Shown here: piece by piece, positions 25,301-38,500 of the stretch
How positions within the stretch are numbered: position 1 is the first letter of the stretch
Layout of the letters: the number at the start of each line of letters is the position of its first letter
Source of the DNA: Nectonema munidae
Lineage: Eukaryota; Nematomorpha; Nectonematoida; Nectonematidae
DNA length: 64,000 nt
Assembly (NCBI GenBank): GCA_030549495.1
Contig: JAUIRK010001047.1
Span: 620,001-684,000, forward strand
Direction of reading: 5' to 3'
Translations under genes and position numbers: made by a program
Notes under the pieces: generated by a model
Told to the model about the DNA's origin: nothing
The model's input: the letters and a program-made list of their open reading frames with translations, nothing else
The model's database searches: none

Positions 25301-28300
25301 CTGAAGAAAAGAAGGTTGGAAATAGGAAGCTTTGCAAACTTTCGAATGTTAGAGGAAGTTTTTGTTAACGAAGACGTGTTTAAATTATTACTGACAGAAT
25401 TTTGTGATCATCTGGTTACTCTGCAGAACTCTTTCAATGGTTATTTCTGTTTAGAAAACCTCACAGTAGAAAATTGGATTCCCAATCTGTTTCTTGCCGA
25501 TATAGATTGCATTAGTGATAATGATAACATTGGATAGGACAAAGGAATTGATAAAAATTCGATTTAACACAAAGAGCTTGAAAGAATTTTGGTGTGCATT
25601 ATTACAAGCCTACCCTCTTTTAGCAAAGAAAGCATATAATGTTTTGATTCTCTGTGTTTCTACTTATCTATGTGAATCAGCATTTTCGGTACCTGCTACC
25701 ATCAAAACTTAAAATCTAAATCGACTAAATGTGAAAGATGTGAGATTGGAGTGTTCAATACAATTCCACAGTTTCATCATATTCAAGACTAACAACGGAC
25801 GTCAAGACTAAGACGAACAAAAAAAACTTTTAGTACTATAATTTTTAAAAATTTTTTTAATATATTTAACTTACATTAGATATAAATTATTTTGAAGTTT
25901 TAACTAAAGCCAAATAAATACAGTTATAAGAAATTTAAAAAGAGGTCAAAAGCTAAGGAATGAACAAAATTAAAAACAGTTGAAAAATATAGTGAATAGA
26001 TTTCTTTTTGTAATATTTTTCATACTTGAGTTTTATAAGCAAATAACCACAAAATTGATTGATTAATTGGACTAAAGTTGCACATAATGTTTAAATTTGA
26101 TGTGTTTTTTTATAAGACGGTCCAAAATTTAAATTTAACTTTTGAAGGGGCCCGTTACTTTAAAGGGTTGAGAACCACTACTCTCTATTGCTCATGTAAT
26201 TTAATTTAATCTAGAGGCCCACATATGGAGCTTGAGGGGATGGAAGGCAGAAGTGACGAAGAAGGACCGCTCCTTTTCTCATAGTTTTGGCCATTACGGA
26301 TATTATAGCTTATTATATATTTTTCCCATTTTTAGGAATACAATTCTAAAGAATGTAATTTTGCTTAAAAATGCATACTAAATACTATCTCATTTCTATA
26401 TGAATTGTAAAAAATGAACACATTGATAGAATTTAGTTTTTAAAGTAAATATACTTATAAATGACATTCTAGTCATAGATAACAAGATTTAAAATGGACA
26501 ACCTGCCATTCTTGGGAACGCATGTAGTAGGGGTTCGCCTTTTTGCGTCTCTCAACTATTGTATTTAATTTCTCCATCCTCTCTTCATACTTTTTTTCTT
26601 TAGATTCCCCTAATGAATTTAGTATTTCTATTTCTTTACATTATTTAGCTTTTTTCTCTTTTCAATTTGGTTATGTCGTGGATATTTAAATGTATTATAA
26701 TTTAGCCATCTTTGAAACTCCTTATTAAGAAATTCGAGAATGAAAGAGAAAACAGCCGTGACGCTGATATTTAAAGAATTTCCAAACGAGCATGAAATTT
26801 GGACCTTCTTCAGAAAATCCTTCCTTTTAACAGAATCCTCACTTCTTTCCTCATCAAGTGAGAATAACAAAAAAGTATGTTCCCTCAAAATCAACCAAAA
26901 TCTCCTCAAAAACAAAAACTTCAGAATTCCACTAGTATTCATTTTTTACTAATTTTTTTCCTTTCTCTCTCATGCACACTTCAAATTAAACAATCGTAGT
27001 ATACAGGAATATGGATTTTTTTACAATTTTATCAGAAAGATTGATATTTCTTTTTGAATAATTGGGAATCATGTTTTAAATATCAATAAAATTATGTTAA
27101 CGTGGAATTTTTTGAAAATTATTTTGTTTTTCAATTTTTGTTTTAAAAAGACATTAAAAATTAAAAGTAATATAGAAAAAAATTTAAGACTTTTTTATAG
27201 TATAATATTTACTTTGTCTTTAATTTACTTTGCTTCAATTCAGTTTTTTCACATTTATTTCACCAATTTCAGTTACCTATTGTCCCAATGTTTCCATATG
27301 GTAATTGAGGGTGAACTCAAAATTATTTTACTTTTCACTAACTTGGTATTTGATGGGTGCACTCACTTGTTAAAAGATAAAAGTCCATTAGCGTATATTT
27401 ATTGTATACGATCAAAAATGAGAGTTTACGCAGTTCATCCACCTATCGGTGTAAAGAAAAAATGCTAAAAAAAACAATGTTTTTACCAAGAAGTCTTTGA
27501 ATCGACAAATTTTAACAAGAAGTCTTTGAATCATTTTTTTTTGTTTTTAAAGGAGTATCTCGAAACTAAAAATTCGCTTTATTCTCCGACTTTATATGTA
27601 GTATATCAGTGTTTTTCAACCTTTTTCGTGTTGTGGAACCCTAAAAACAAAATGAAAATCTCGCGGAACCTAGTTTTAAATTTTGGGTAAAAAATAAAAT
27701 ATATATAATAATATATAAAATAATATATAAAACAAGTATAATTGTGTATATATTAGTACATTGTACAACATTATTAATTAAATCATTTTGTTAGCAATAA
27801 AGAAAAAGTTCAAATTTAATTTTTTATTTGAGTATCAAAGATTAAAAACTCAATGAGAAATCTGAGCCTGATGACTACGACATAGTTCTTTGATGTTTGG
27901 ACTGGTTTTTGACAAACAAACACGAAGTTCGTCTTCAACTAAAAATAGTTGTGCACGCTTTTCGTTTTTGATAGTTGTAAGAGCTGAAAATGCAAATTCA
28001 CATAAATATCAAGTCGAAAATTGCAGAAGAATAATAATGGCTTTTTTTTTTGGCAATTGCAGGGTACTCTCTTTCTACTAACAGCCAAAATTGATCAAGA
28101 GTGAGCTCAAAGTGCTTTAATTTTAATGTCCTGTCACTGAAAATACTCGCAAGTTCTTCTTCTTTTAATGTGAATGAATTTTCATCTGTTTTTGTTTCAA
28201 CAAAGGGATTTCTCACCTAATCAAATTCATCAATAGATACTGAGGGATAATACTATTCAATAGCTGAGAGGGTATTCAGATGATTTAAAATTAGTGAGGT

Positions 28301-29480
28301 AATTTCTTAACAGCTTTTTTCAAAAGTAAAAGGAAACATTTCAAAGTTACCTAAAGTAATTCGTTTTTTCCATATTGATATTTTTTTCTGAAAAGCTTTT
28401 ATTTTATCAGTTGAAGACAATATATTTTCGTTCCTGCCTTTCATACTTTTATTCAAGATATTTAGCTCATGGAAAATATCTACAGGTAAGCTAGCTTCGA
28501 GGACCACTGTTGACTACTCAAACATTCTGAAAACTCTTCTAGATTTTCCTGATTACAAAAGACTAATATTTCCTCTCTCAACTCATAAAAACGTGACAAA
28601 ACCTTCCCTCTCGACAACCATCTTATTTCTGTTGTTGAATCAGGTTTGTGTGTTCCGCTTCTATGTTTTCACATTTGAAAACAAACGTCATTAAGTGGTC
28701 TCATCTTGATGTAGTTAACTATTTTCACGACTATATCTAATGTGGATTTCATCTCAGGTCCAAAGCAACTAATGTTTCCCTATGAATGAAACAATGAGTA
28801 TGAATAATGTTTGAACACTTGTTTTGTGCTATTGGAACAAATCCTTTTACACGTTCTGTCATTGCTGGAGCACCATCGGTACAAATACCAACACAGTTTT
28901 CCCATTTAAATCCACAATAATAAAAGTATGAATTCAAAACTTCAAATATAGCTTCCCCCTTTGTTGTTTCCGGCAATTCTTTGAAACAAAGAAAAACTTC
29001 CACAATTGCCATATCATCTATAAAGCGAACAAACACAAGAAGTTGTGCTTTACCAGAAATATCTGTACTTTCATCAACTTTAAGTGCAAACATCTCATTT
29101 TTCACAATTCTTAATTTGATATGAGACTCAATGTTGACTGACATATCTTGAATGCGTCACTTATTGTGTTGTCTGAAAGTGGAATTTTTTTAAATTTCTG
29201 GAAAAGCTTCTTTTCCTAACATTATTTCAACTATTTGCTAACATGCTGGTAAAATAAGAATTTCAGCAATGGTGTGAGCTTTCATTTTTTTGCAACTATT
29301 TCAGCCACAGCGTAACTTGCTTCTTGTTCCTTGTTGCTCAACTTGAATTTTTTAGTGAACATAGAGACTTGCCTTTTATTGAGATTCATTTCTCGCTTAA
29401 AATATTCTTCTTTTTTACTTGATAAATCAGGATGTTTTTTCAATAAAATCTTTTTCAGGGGGGGGGGGCGAAAATGACCT

Positions 29481-29516
<36 letters not shown>

Positions 29517-32500
29517 AATTTTCTATAAGTAAGAATTTCTGCTTGTTTATAAAACATGTATGATGATCATGATATCTATGTATGAATCATGTATGAAGAA
29601 TGGAGACTTTCGAATCAATCAAACATCACATGCCAAGCTGCTCTGAAATTCCTATCGAACATATTTTACAGACGATGCGTGAGAGCTATATAATAATAAT
29701 CCATTGCTTCAATATGCACACAACAAGTCAGAAATGTTTTTCACAGTGTCTCTCCTCTTTGTAATATTTTTGAGCAAACACATGTTGATGATCCACTAGA
29801 TTTTCTCATCTTCTGTCACAGTGATTCTATTTCTCTTTCTCTCTCCTCTGTTTTTCTCTTCCGCTTTCTCTGCTAAAACTCAATCATTCACTCAAGCTCT
29901 CTTCTTTCATTCAAGCCCTCTTCTCTTGTTAAGCCTTCCTATCTCATTCAGTTCTCTTCTCTCCAGTGACGTAGCTAGGCTGGGGCATGAGGGGCCATGC
30001 CCACACTCCTATGTACCGCATGGTGCCCCATGCAACTTATGCGATATCAGTTTTTGAAAATTTCTCTAATGAAAGGATCAAGAAAGTATACAAAATGTGG
30101 CTCATGTTTTTTGTTTTTAAATTGTGCCCCCCCCCCCCCCCCCCCCCCATTAACTTTTTTCTGGTTATACCTCTGCTTCTATCTAATTTGCATTTAGAGT
30201 TAAATTAAAATAGTTTCCAATTGTTACAATTTTATATCAATGATTGTTAGACTCGCTCTAAGAATTTTTTTCAACAAAGGTCATTTAATTTTTATCACTA
30301 CGTTTGTTACATTTGAAAAGTTTTATTTTTTCGAGTCAAGAAATTTTTTTAATAGCTCTTTGGGAATGAATATATATTTGAGCAGAGATATCTTTTATAA
30401 TGTTCGATTGTTAAATTTTATAAGTAACACTGTTCATAATCAAATACCTTTTTTAAAGAAAATTTGTTGATTATTATAGTAAAAATATAATATCGAAACA
30501 AAACGTTTCAGTTGTTAAAAATGTACTTGATCTATTATTTATGACAGCTGTCAGAATTTTATTTGTAGACAAATATTCAAAAAAACGCAATGGTTTTCTT
30601 TTCTCGTATACTTTGATTTATGTTAGTTTGGTCCTCGGACATTTCGCCCCATTATTTTCATAAGACAGTTCGTCCCATGGAAAATTCGCTCCATTATTTC
30701 ATAAGACAGTTCGTCCCATGGACAATTCGCCCCATTATTTTCATAAGACATTTTGTTTCATGGACAATTCGTCCCGTTATTTTTATAAGATATTTTGTCT
30801 CATGGATAATTCTAAAAATTAAGAGATAAAATGATTAATTTGAAATAATTTAATAGAGATAAAATAAACAAGAATATAAAATTTTTTAATAATTTTACAC
30901 ATTTAATAAGCAAAGATGGATGAAACAAATAGCCTATGAGACAATTTGTCCAGGGGACAAATTGTTTTTGGGGCGAAATGTCTATCGACCGTTAGATTAA
31001 ATAATTTTTTAATTAAAAGGGCTAGCTACTTAAATGTTGGCTTTTGCTGTTTATAAAAATCTGAAAATATCAAATAAACTCTAAATCTTTATGCCTCCTA
31101 TTATTTTGACATTATTCTGAGAACAGACGGTCCCATTTTAAAATAGTGAAAATTGCTTTATTAGTTTATTTTCTTTCCTTTCTCTCTTATGTCAATTTAG
31201 CAAATTTTTCAATTTTAAGTAAAAGGTAAGGTACAGCAGGTGTATTTTTGTTGACAAGGCACTGATGTACCGCTTATGTCAAACTATGAACAAATTCGTA
31301 TCGATGAGAAGTCGAATCCAGAGGCTTCCGTGTTAAGTCCATCATCTCAACCAACCTGCCATGCCACCCATAGAGTATGCTGTAGGGGGTACGTCAAATT
31401 AGTTTCCAAAAACTTAAGTTCTACCCTAAAATTTTTTAGTTTTTGTTGAAGCTCTATAACTTTTTCTGGTAAACTTTTTTTCCTTAAAATTTATTATAAA
31501 AGGCAAATTATTGGAAAATGTTAAAAGTTATTTTACTTTTTGTAGCTTGTATCAATTTAGCTTTTAAACTATTTTGATTTTATGCTGCGTAAAATGAAAT
31601 AATGCGATCTTAATTTTTTGTTTACACAATTATAATTTAATTTTATACACTTGCCCCTGAATCAATCACATTTTTTCGTATAAACATCGCAGGGTGTCTA
31701 GTAGACTCTTTGCCTTTAGACTACATTCACTCATAAAACCATCTAACCTTCAGTTATTTGTTTTCTCTATGAATCAAATATCCTTTCATCAATTCCTGTA
31801 ATGTGCCTGGTAGACTACTTCATTTTTCAAATGAAAGGCCTATTCCACTCCCTAACAATTTTGGATTTTTTAAACTAGTGTATATTCTGCAAACTTAATT
31901 AGAATATTTTCGCTGGAAGTATAGTATTTAAATTCACAAATTTTGTAAAAAAAATATAAAGTAATCTTATAAATTTAGGACTTAGGTATGCGCTGAATAC
32001 ACTCTATTTTAAAGGGTCGACAGACATTTTGCCCCATGAAGACAATTCGCGCCATGGATCTATTTGTTTCATCCATCTTTGTTTATTATATGTGTAAAAT
32101 TATTAAAAAATTTTATATTCTTGTTTATTTTATCTCTATTAAATTATTTCAAATTAATTATTTTATCTGTTAATTTTTTTTATCACTTTTAAATAATTTT
32201 AAATTATTGATGATGAAATTGAAGAAAAAGATAATTACAATGATATTACAATTACAAGATATTAATTTTTATTTTGTTTAAAAATTTTAAATATTTGTTT
32301 CATTTATAAAATAACTGCCTTTCAAAAAACTAAATAAAATTAAAATATAACTTTTTTTATTGAGATGAGTTGTGATATTAGGCAAAACGTTCATATGCCA
32401 AACCGTTTTACGAAAAATAGTCTTATGAAAAAAGCGTAAAAGAGTCTAAAAAAATTGAAAAAACGGTTTTATAAAACAATAGTGCTAATTGATCTGCATA

Positions 32501-35500
32501 AATAGAGTAAATTGTCTATGGCAAGAATTGTAATATAAAAATAGAGCAAATTTTTAATGGAAAGAATTGTCTTATAAAAATAGGACTGGAAGTTTTATAA
32601 AAATAATAGAGCGCATTCTCTTATAAAAATAATGGGGCAAATTGAGCATGAGGCAAATCGTCTTATGAAAATTATGAGGCGAATTATTTTACGAAAATAA
32701 TGGGGCAAATTGTTTTATGAAAATAGTTAGGCGAATTGTCCATGAGACAAAATGTCTTATGAAAATAATGGGGCGAATTGTCCTATGAAAATAATCGGGC
32801 GAATTGTCCATGGGACGAACTGTCTTATAAAAATAATGGGGCGAATTGTCTTATAAAAAGAATGGGGCAATTTTGAAAATTGCAACAAAAAAATTTCGCC
32901 CCCCAATAATTTTGAGGATGTGCGCCCCTGATATAATATTGGAATGGCTTTATCAAAATGAAAAAAATAGCTTAATTTATGTATATGTTTTTCCAGCCAA
33001 TCAGATCCGAGTTTTTGCCCAGTTCATTTAAATAGTCAAAATTTAGCCAATAAATCTTCAAAGTAATTGGTGTGTGTGTGTAAAAAATTGTTTTAATGAA
33101 AATATTTCTTTCAAAATTTTATTGAATATACTCATAACTATGAAGAAACATTAATAATAATTCACAATGGTCGATCTATTTGAAAGGAGTAGAGCGAGCG
33201 CCTGATCCCGAGAGAAACTTGAAGCAACTTTTATAGAGAATAAAATTTCCCTTTAATTGATATAGTTTTCTTGTGTGCTTGTTAAAATAATTAATATAGA
33301 ATGAGAGGTACTCGGTCTGAACCATTTATTATTGAATTTACAATATACCCTAATGATCTTTTCATTTACCCTCAAAATCATCTAATTCCTTTATAAATAA
33401 ATATTTTCCTGTAGACTAAAACTAAATATTATTTGCTCACACTAGTGAACTTTACTTTTCACTAAGCGAGTTTAATTAAAATTTGAGATATATTATACGT
33501 ACATTAAAAAAAATCCCTTTGATATTTCATCTCTCCTTTATGCAAAATTTTTGTTTTCCTTAAAAACTCCAGTGTTTTTCTGAGCATTAACTTTTTTTCA
33601 TAAGAAATTTTTTAAATTTTTAAAAAATTCTCTCTATAATATTGCAAGCATAAACATTTTAAATAAAAAACAAGTATCATCTTGAGCAATTAAAAGTCAA
33701 TAAAGTCAATTTTTGATTCCTAATACCACTTTTTATGAAACACGTAGATGATCTTATTTTATAAATTTAAGTCCACGTTATTAGGTCAACAAAGGTCAAC
33801 TTTTTATTAATATGTCAATTTTTTTAATAGTCCATGTTTTGTAAGTAATCTAGATTTTGTAAATATTTAATAAGTTAATAAGTAAAACACTTTTGGAATT
33901 ACTTTTATATACTGAACACTTCACATACCAACTAAAAATGCATTTTTTTTTCATTCTTATAATTATTAGAAATCTATTTTAATATAGATAAAAAAAAATT
34001 TCACCCATCCATTCTCGAACACAAATAAATCACAAAAAGGAAATCATAAGCATATGAAAAAAAGAAGTATATATCCACGCATATACAATGCTCTTCTCTA
34101 ACACAGGCAACTGCGAGGGGAAACATAAATTCCAGTGATTAAAAAGCTTTTGTCTAAAGATCTCTTCTTTTCCAAAAAAGAATACAATTTCAAAGTACCT
34201 ATCAATATCAAAGTATCTTACAATAATTATAATTTTAATAATAACTGGGAAATGCGACTAAAAAATAATTTTAAGTCAATTTTTTTTACAAATAAATTCA
34301 ACTTTTTGAAGTCGTTGGATCAATTTTTAAAGGTTTTATAGGCCAATTTTTAGTGCCCTCCCTAATCAACATCTTTAACAAAAAAATCTTTTGTTGATAC
34401 AAAAGTTCTTGAGGTTTTTCACAAGTTTTATACTTTTTTCACTAATTAGTACCTGATGAACCCATCTAAAAATAAGCGTTCATTACACCCGCCAACTAGA
34501 GTGTTTTAGAATGTCTCCTATTGAAAAATGCATACATAAGCATATTCACTTGTTACTTGCTTCTACCTACCTTGATATCATAGCGTCAAGTGTTAAAATA
34601 TGAAACTTTTAAGCAATTTTAGATCGATGTTTTTACAGCGCTCATTTGCATGTATACCAGCATTGATTTTTGGAACGAGATAATGTATTACCGATATATT
34701 TGAATGCAAATTAATATTTTTCTTCAAAAATATTCATAATTTTAAAAGTGGACGCTAAATCGAAGATTGAAAAAATGTATTGACTTATAGTGCGAAAAAT
34801 GCTAATTTTAACACTGAAGTCTCTCGATTTGTTTATATTCAATCAAATCCTTACCCGATTTGTCTTATAAAAAGTCAATTAATTTTACTCGGCCTCATTT
34901 CTTTATTTTTCCTTGACTGACAATAAAGTTAAAATAGCTTTACTGGCATAACTGGAAATTTTCTGATTCTTGAAGAAGACTTCAATTATCCATATTTAAA
35001 ATTCTTTTGTTACTTTAAAAACATTGAGATAATATTTTCAGTGCTTTGATTTTATTTTCGATGTTCTTTCATTTTTAAAATCATTTAAACAATTAAGATT
35101 TTAAATGTATCTACGTTTATACATCTCGTTTTATACGCATGGAATTTAATCGGTCTGTATTCAATAATAATAATAATAATAATTAATGAACATGAAAATC
35201 GAATATATTTTTAACTAAAATTATTTTAATGACCACTACGCTCAAGCTACACGAACAAATCGGTTTTAGAACAAATTTTGACTCAGCTCAAGAACTATTC
35301 CTCAGATCACGTACTCGAAAATAGGACATCTTATCATTCTTTTTAATGCTTGTTCTATCGCGTTAATGATTATTTATTTTATCTAGGAGTGTATCAAGCT
35401 ATGTCCTAATAAATTAACGTTGTACACAAGTTTACTCTATGCTGATGTTTGCGTTTGTTCCAAGAATGTTTCCGAGATTTTTACCGACAACTTTGATTAC

Positions 35501-38500
35501 CAAAGCATCAACGATTTCGTTAAAGAAGTTTTACAAGGCTCTTCGGTATCTTTACTCTCTAATTCCTTCAATTCAATGCTAATATAGCAAATATAATGCC
35601 ACCTTGTTTTTTACAATTGATAATGAAACTGATTAATGTTGGTGATAATGATGTGATAATCTATTTTCACTTTTTCACAAATATTTGATTCCCTTTTCTG
35701 TTTAACCAGCTCTCCAATTTTCAAATCAATGCATGGCTCCTAAATCGCACCGAATACTTCATGCCAATTCCATCATTTGACGCTTTCGACTCTGCCAGGT
35801 AAAAATCACCTTGTCTACTTTTTAACTTTGATTGAATGGTGCGAATTGAATTTGGAAATTACTTAAATAACGCTTCATTTTTAAAGTTAATACATATCTA
35901 TTTAGTTTTTATATTTATCAAATAAATAAATATGTAATAAATGAAATGTCATGCTTTTGTTCTTGTGAATGAGTATTGCTATCACTTATCCTTTGTTCGA
36001 AGCCGCATCCATTCATAATGCCTAAGCCAGTGAGCTTTTTTACATGCTAAAGTGTTTACTCAGTTTTAAAATAAAATTTTTTGACTCACACTGGTTGCGC
36101 TGATATGGAGATAGCTTAATAATCTGGAGACCGACAACTAAAATGATAACTTATTTCAATTTTCATTCAAAAGGGTTTAGAATTATTTGAAAATAATCTT
36201 CTTTAATTTCTCAATTTTCCAAGTAAATTACCTTATTTTGCAATTTGTTATTTTGTCGCTGTTTTAGTTATGAAATGTTTCGAAAAGTACGGTATTCAAA
36301 ATATGTTTAAATTCGTATTTTTTGTTGTCAATCGTTTAAAATGTCTTTTTTGGACCAATAAATTTAAATGAGACAAGAATTCAATCTTCAATTTTTTAAT
36401 CGCTTTAAAAATAAAGAATATTTTATTATGTTATGTCTAAAAAGTCAGTTTTTTGTTTAGGTCTCTTTTATCCTCCATCTTTTTTGCTCAGTTTTTAATC
36501 CTACTAAATTTAAATCTTTTTATCTATTTTTTGTATTGATGATCCACATTAGTCAAGAAATTCTTAGAAGATGGTCAGCTCTGCTTTCCCCAGATGCCAG
36601 TTTAGTTGGCTCCTATTCAAAGCCTTCTTTTTATTCCAAAGCCAATAACATTTATCTTCCTATTGATGATTCTGAAAGTCGTATTGATAAGTAATTCCTT
36701 CTTTCTTATTTTTTACTTCATCTTCATAAATAGGCTGACAAGACGTCTTTTCTTTTTAACAAATGTCCCGTCTTTTTATTCCAGCTTACATTATAACGAA
36801 ATAATAAAATCTTTTAAAATTAAAAAATGAATCAGGAATTGGAGACGTTTTATAAAGACCAACGTTTATTGCATAAAGTTTCTTTCATCCGATAAATATG
36901 GTTAAAAGAATATTTAAAAAACTTTTTGGTATATTTTTATTCTTATGCTGAAAATAGATTTTTACATTCGATATTGTCATTTTCTTAGTTATCATTTATC
37001 AACCTCTTCATATTCGATATTGTGATCAACAGGTCATCACATCATCATTTGCAGCAGTGGTTCTCATAGTGGACGCTAGTGCCCGAAAGGGCGCATTTTG
37101 AAATTACGCATAAGTACTATCTTGATTCAAACGCAAATACATTTTGAATAATTTATATATTTTAGTAGTTTTAACTTAACGTGATATACTTTTTACATCT
37201 TTTCCTATGAATTGAATTCTCTAAGAAATTCACTGGATCAAGGTTTGATAAATAGGTTCAAAATAGAGATAAATTAAAAATGCATATACATGAATATAAT
37301 ACATCTATATTATATATTTAGAAAGCTATGCTTTTTGTCACGTCAGGGTGGAGTACGAAAACTCTTTGATCTAATTGGATAAAAGCTTTGAATAATTTTT
37401 TTTTGACTATTCAAATGAACTGCGCAAAAATCTTTGTTCTGATTGGCTAAAATTTAATCAGTTTCAACCACCACCATCATATATAAAGTGATTGAGGTAA
37501 TTTGTTCCCTTTATTTGAGTATTGAGTTTTCACCCTTATAGGAAAAAGTTGTATAAAACCATCTCAACAAGGATTGATCAATATTTGAATAAAGACCTTA
37601 TTGAGATTTGTTGTTTTGATCCTCGTCTTTTTACTTTTTTGAAATATATGAATATTTTTCTCGTATAAAATTTTTTTATTGCCCCTTAAATCTCACTTCA
37701 GGTGACCCTTTTGTAGCTATAGGATAAGGAAGCATATGCTGAAAATTTGTACTCTAAAAAATATCCCCTACGAGCAGCTTTCCCTCATACTGATCTTCCG
37801 TTTATCAAGAGTGGGCTGTAAGTATGCATACTCGTATCCTTCTTATATTCACTTTGTTTCCAAAGTCTCTTCTTTATTGAAGCTTTGACTTTTATTTTAA
37901 AGTTCTATTACAGCCCTTAAATACATATCCATTTTTAGAAGTGCAATATTGGAGAAGAACGTTTTAATTGGACATCAAAATCGTGTAGGCGCTTTCACAA
38001 ACATTCGAAACTCTGTCATTGGAAGAAATTGCAGCATAGGTAAGATAAGAGGTCATTGGTTATCTCTTGATTTTTTAAGCACCGATTTTTTGAAAACATT
38101 CCATTATTTGATGTGTACCTTTCTTAAAAAATATGTAATTTTTATCTCAACCAATTCTAATTCCAAGATCTCCACGAGAACATGATCATTTATTATATTT
38201 GCCACATTTTTAGAGTCGAAGTCGTGGTCAGATTTTTTAGAAAGAATTTTTTTAAGTATTTTAGAAGATGTAAAAAATAAGTCAAATTTTTGTAAGCTTA
38301 TGATGAAGTGACCCTTCTTTAGTCAAAGTTTTGAAGTAGGGGATGGACTTATATTTTTGAAATTTTGATGTATTTGAAGCCGGAGTTAGAGTCTAAATGG
38401 TATTTTTGTTAGTACTTGGAGTCAAAGCTTGCTATTTTCACTCTGACTCCCAAACGCTGGTACTAACATAATAACTGAGTAACTAGTCAATTTAATAACC

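Larger units (their letters stand above)
29660..32930. repeat. Compound repeat module B (~3.3 kb, intron 4)
   Basis: It is the second copy of module A (12084-15143), in the same orientation. Differences from A: an extra ~55 bp near 29721-29776, deletion around 30330-30390, no 564-bp MITE near 31885, and ~860 bp of GGTC-type MITE sequence at 32015-32872 where A has about 60 other bases. Everything else is in the same order. Confidence 0.8.

Noticed and set aside
35165-35185. (AAT)n run before exon 5
   Set aside because: Ordinary microsatellite, about six units; nothing else of note.
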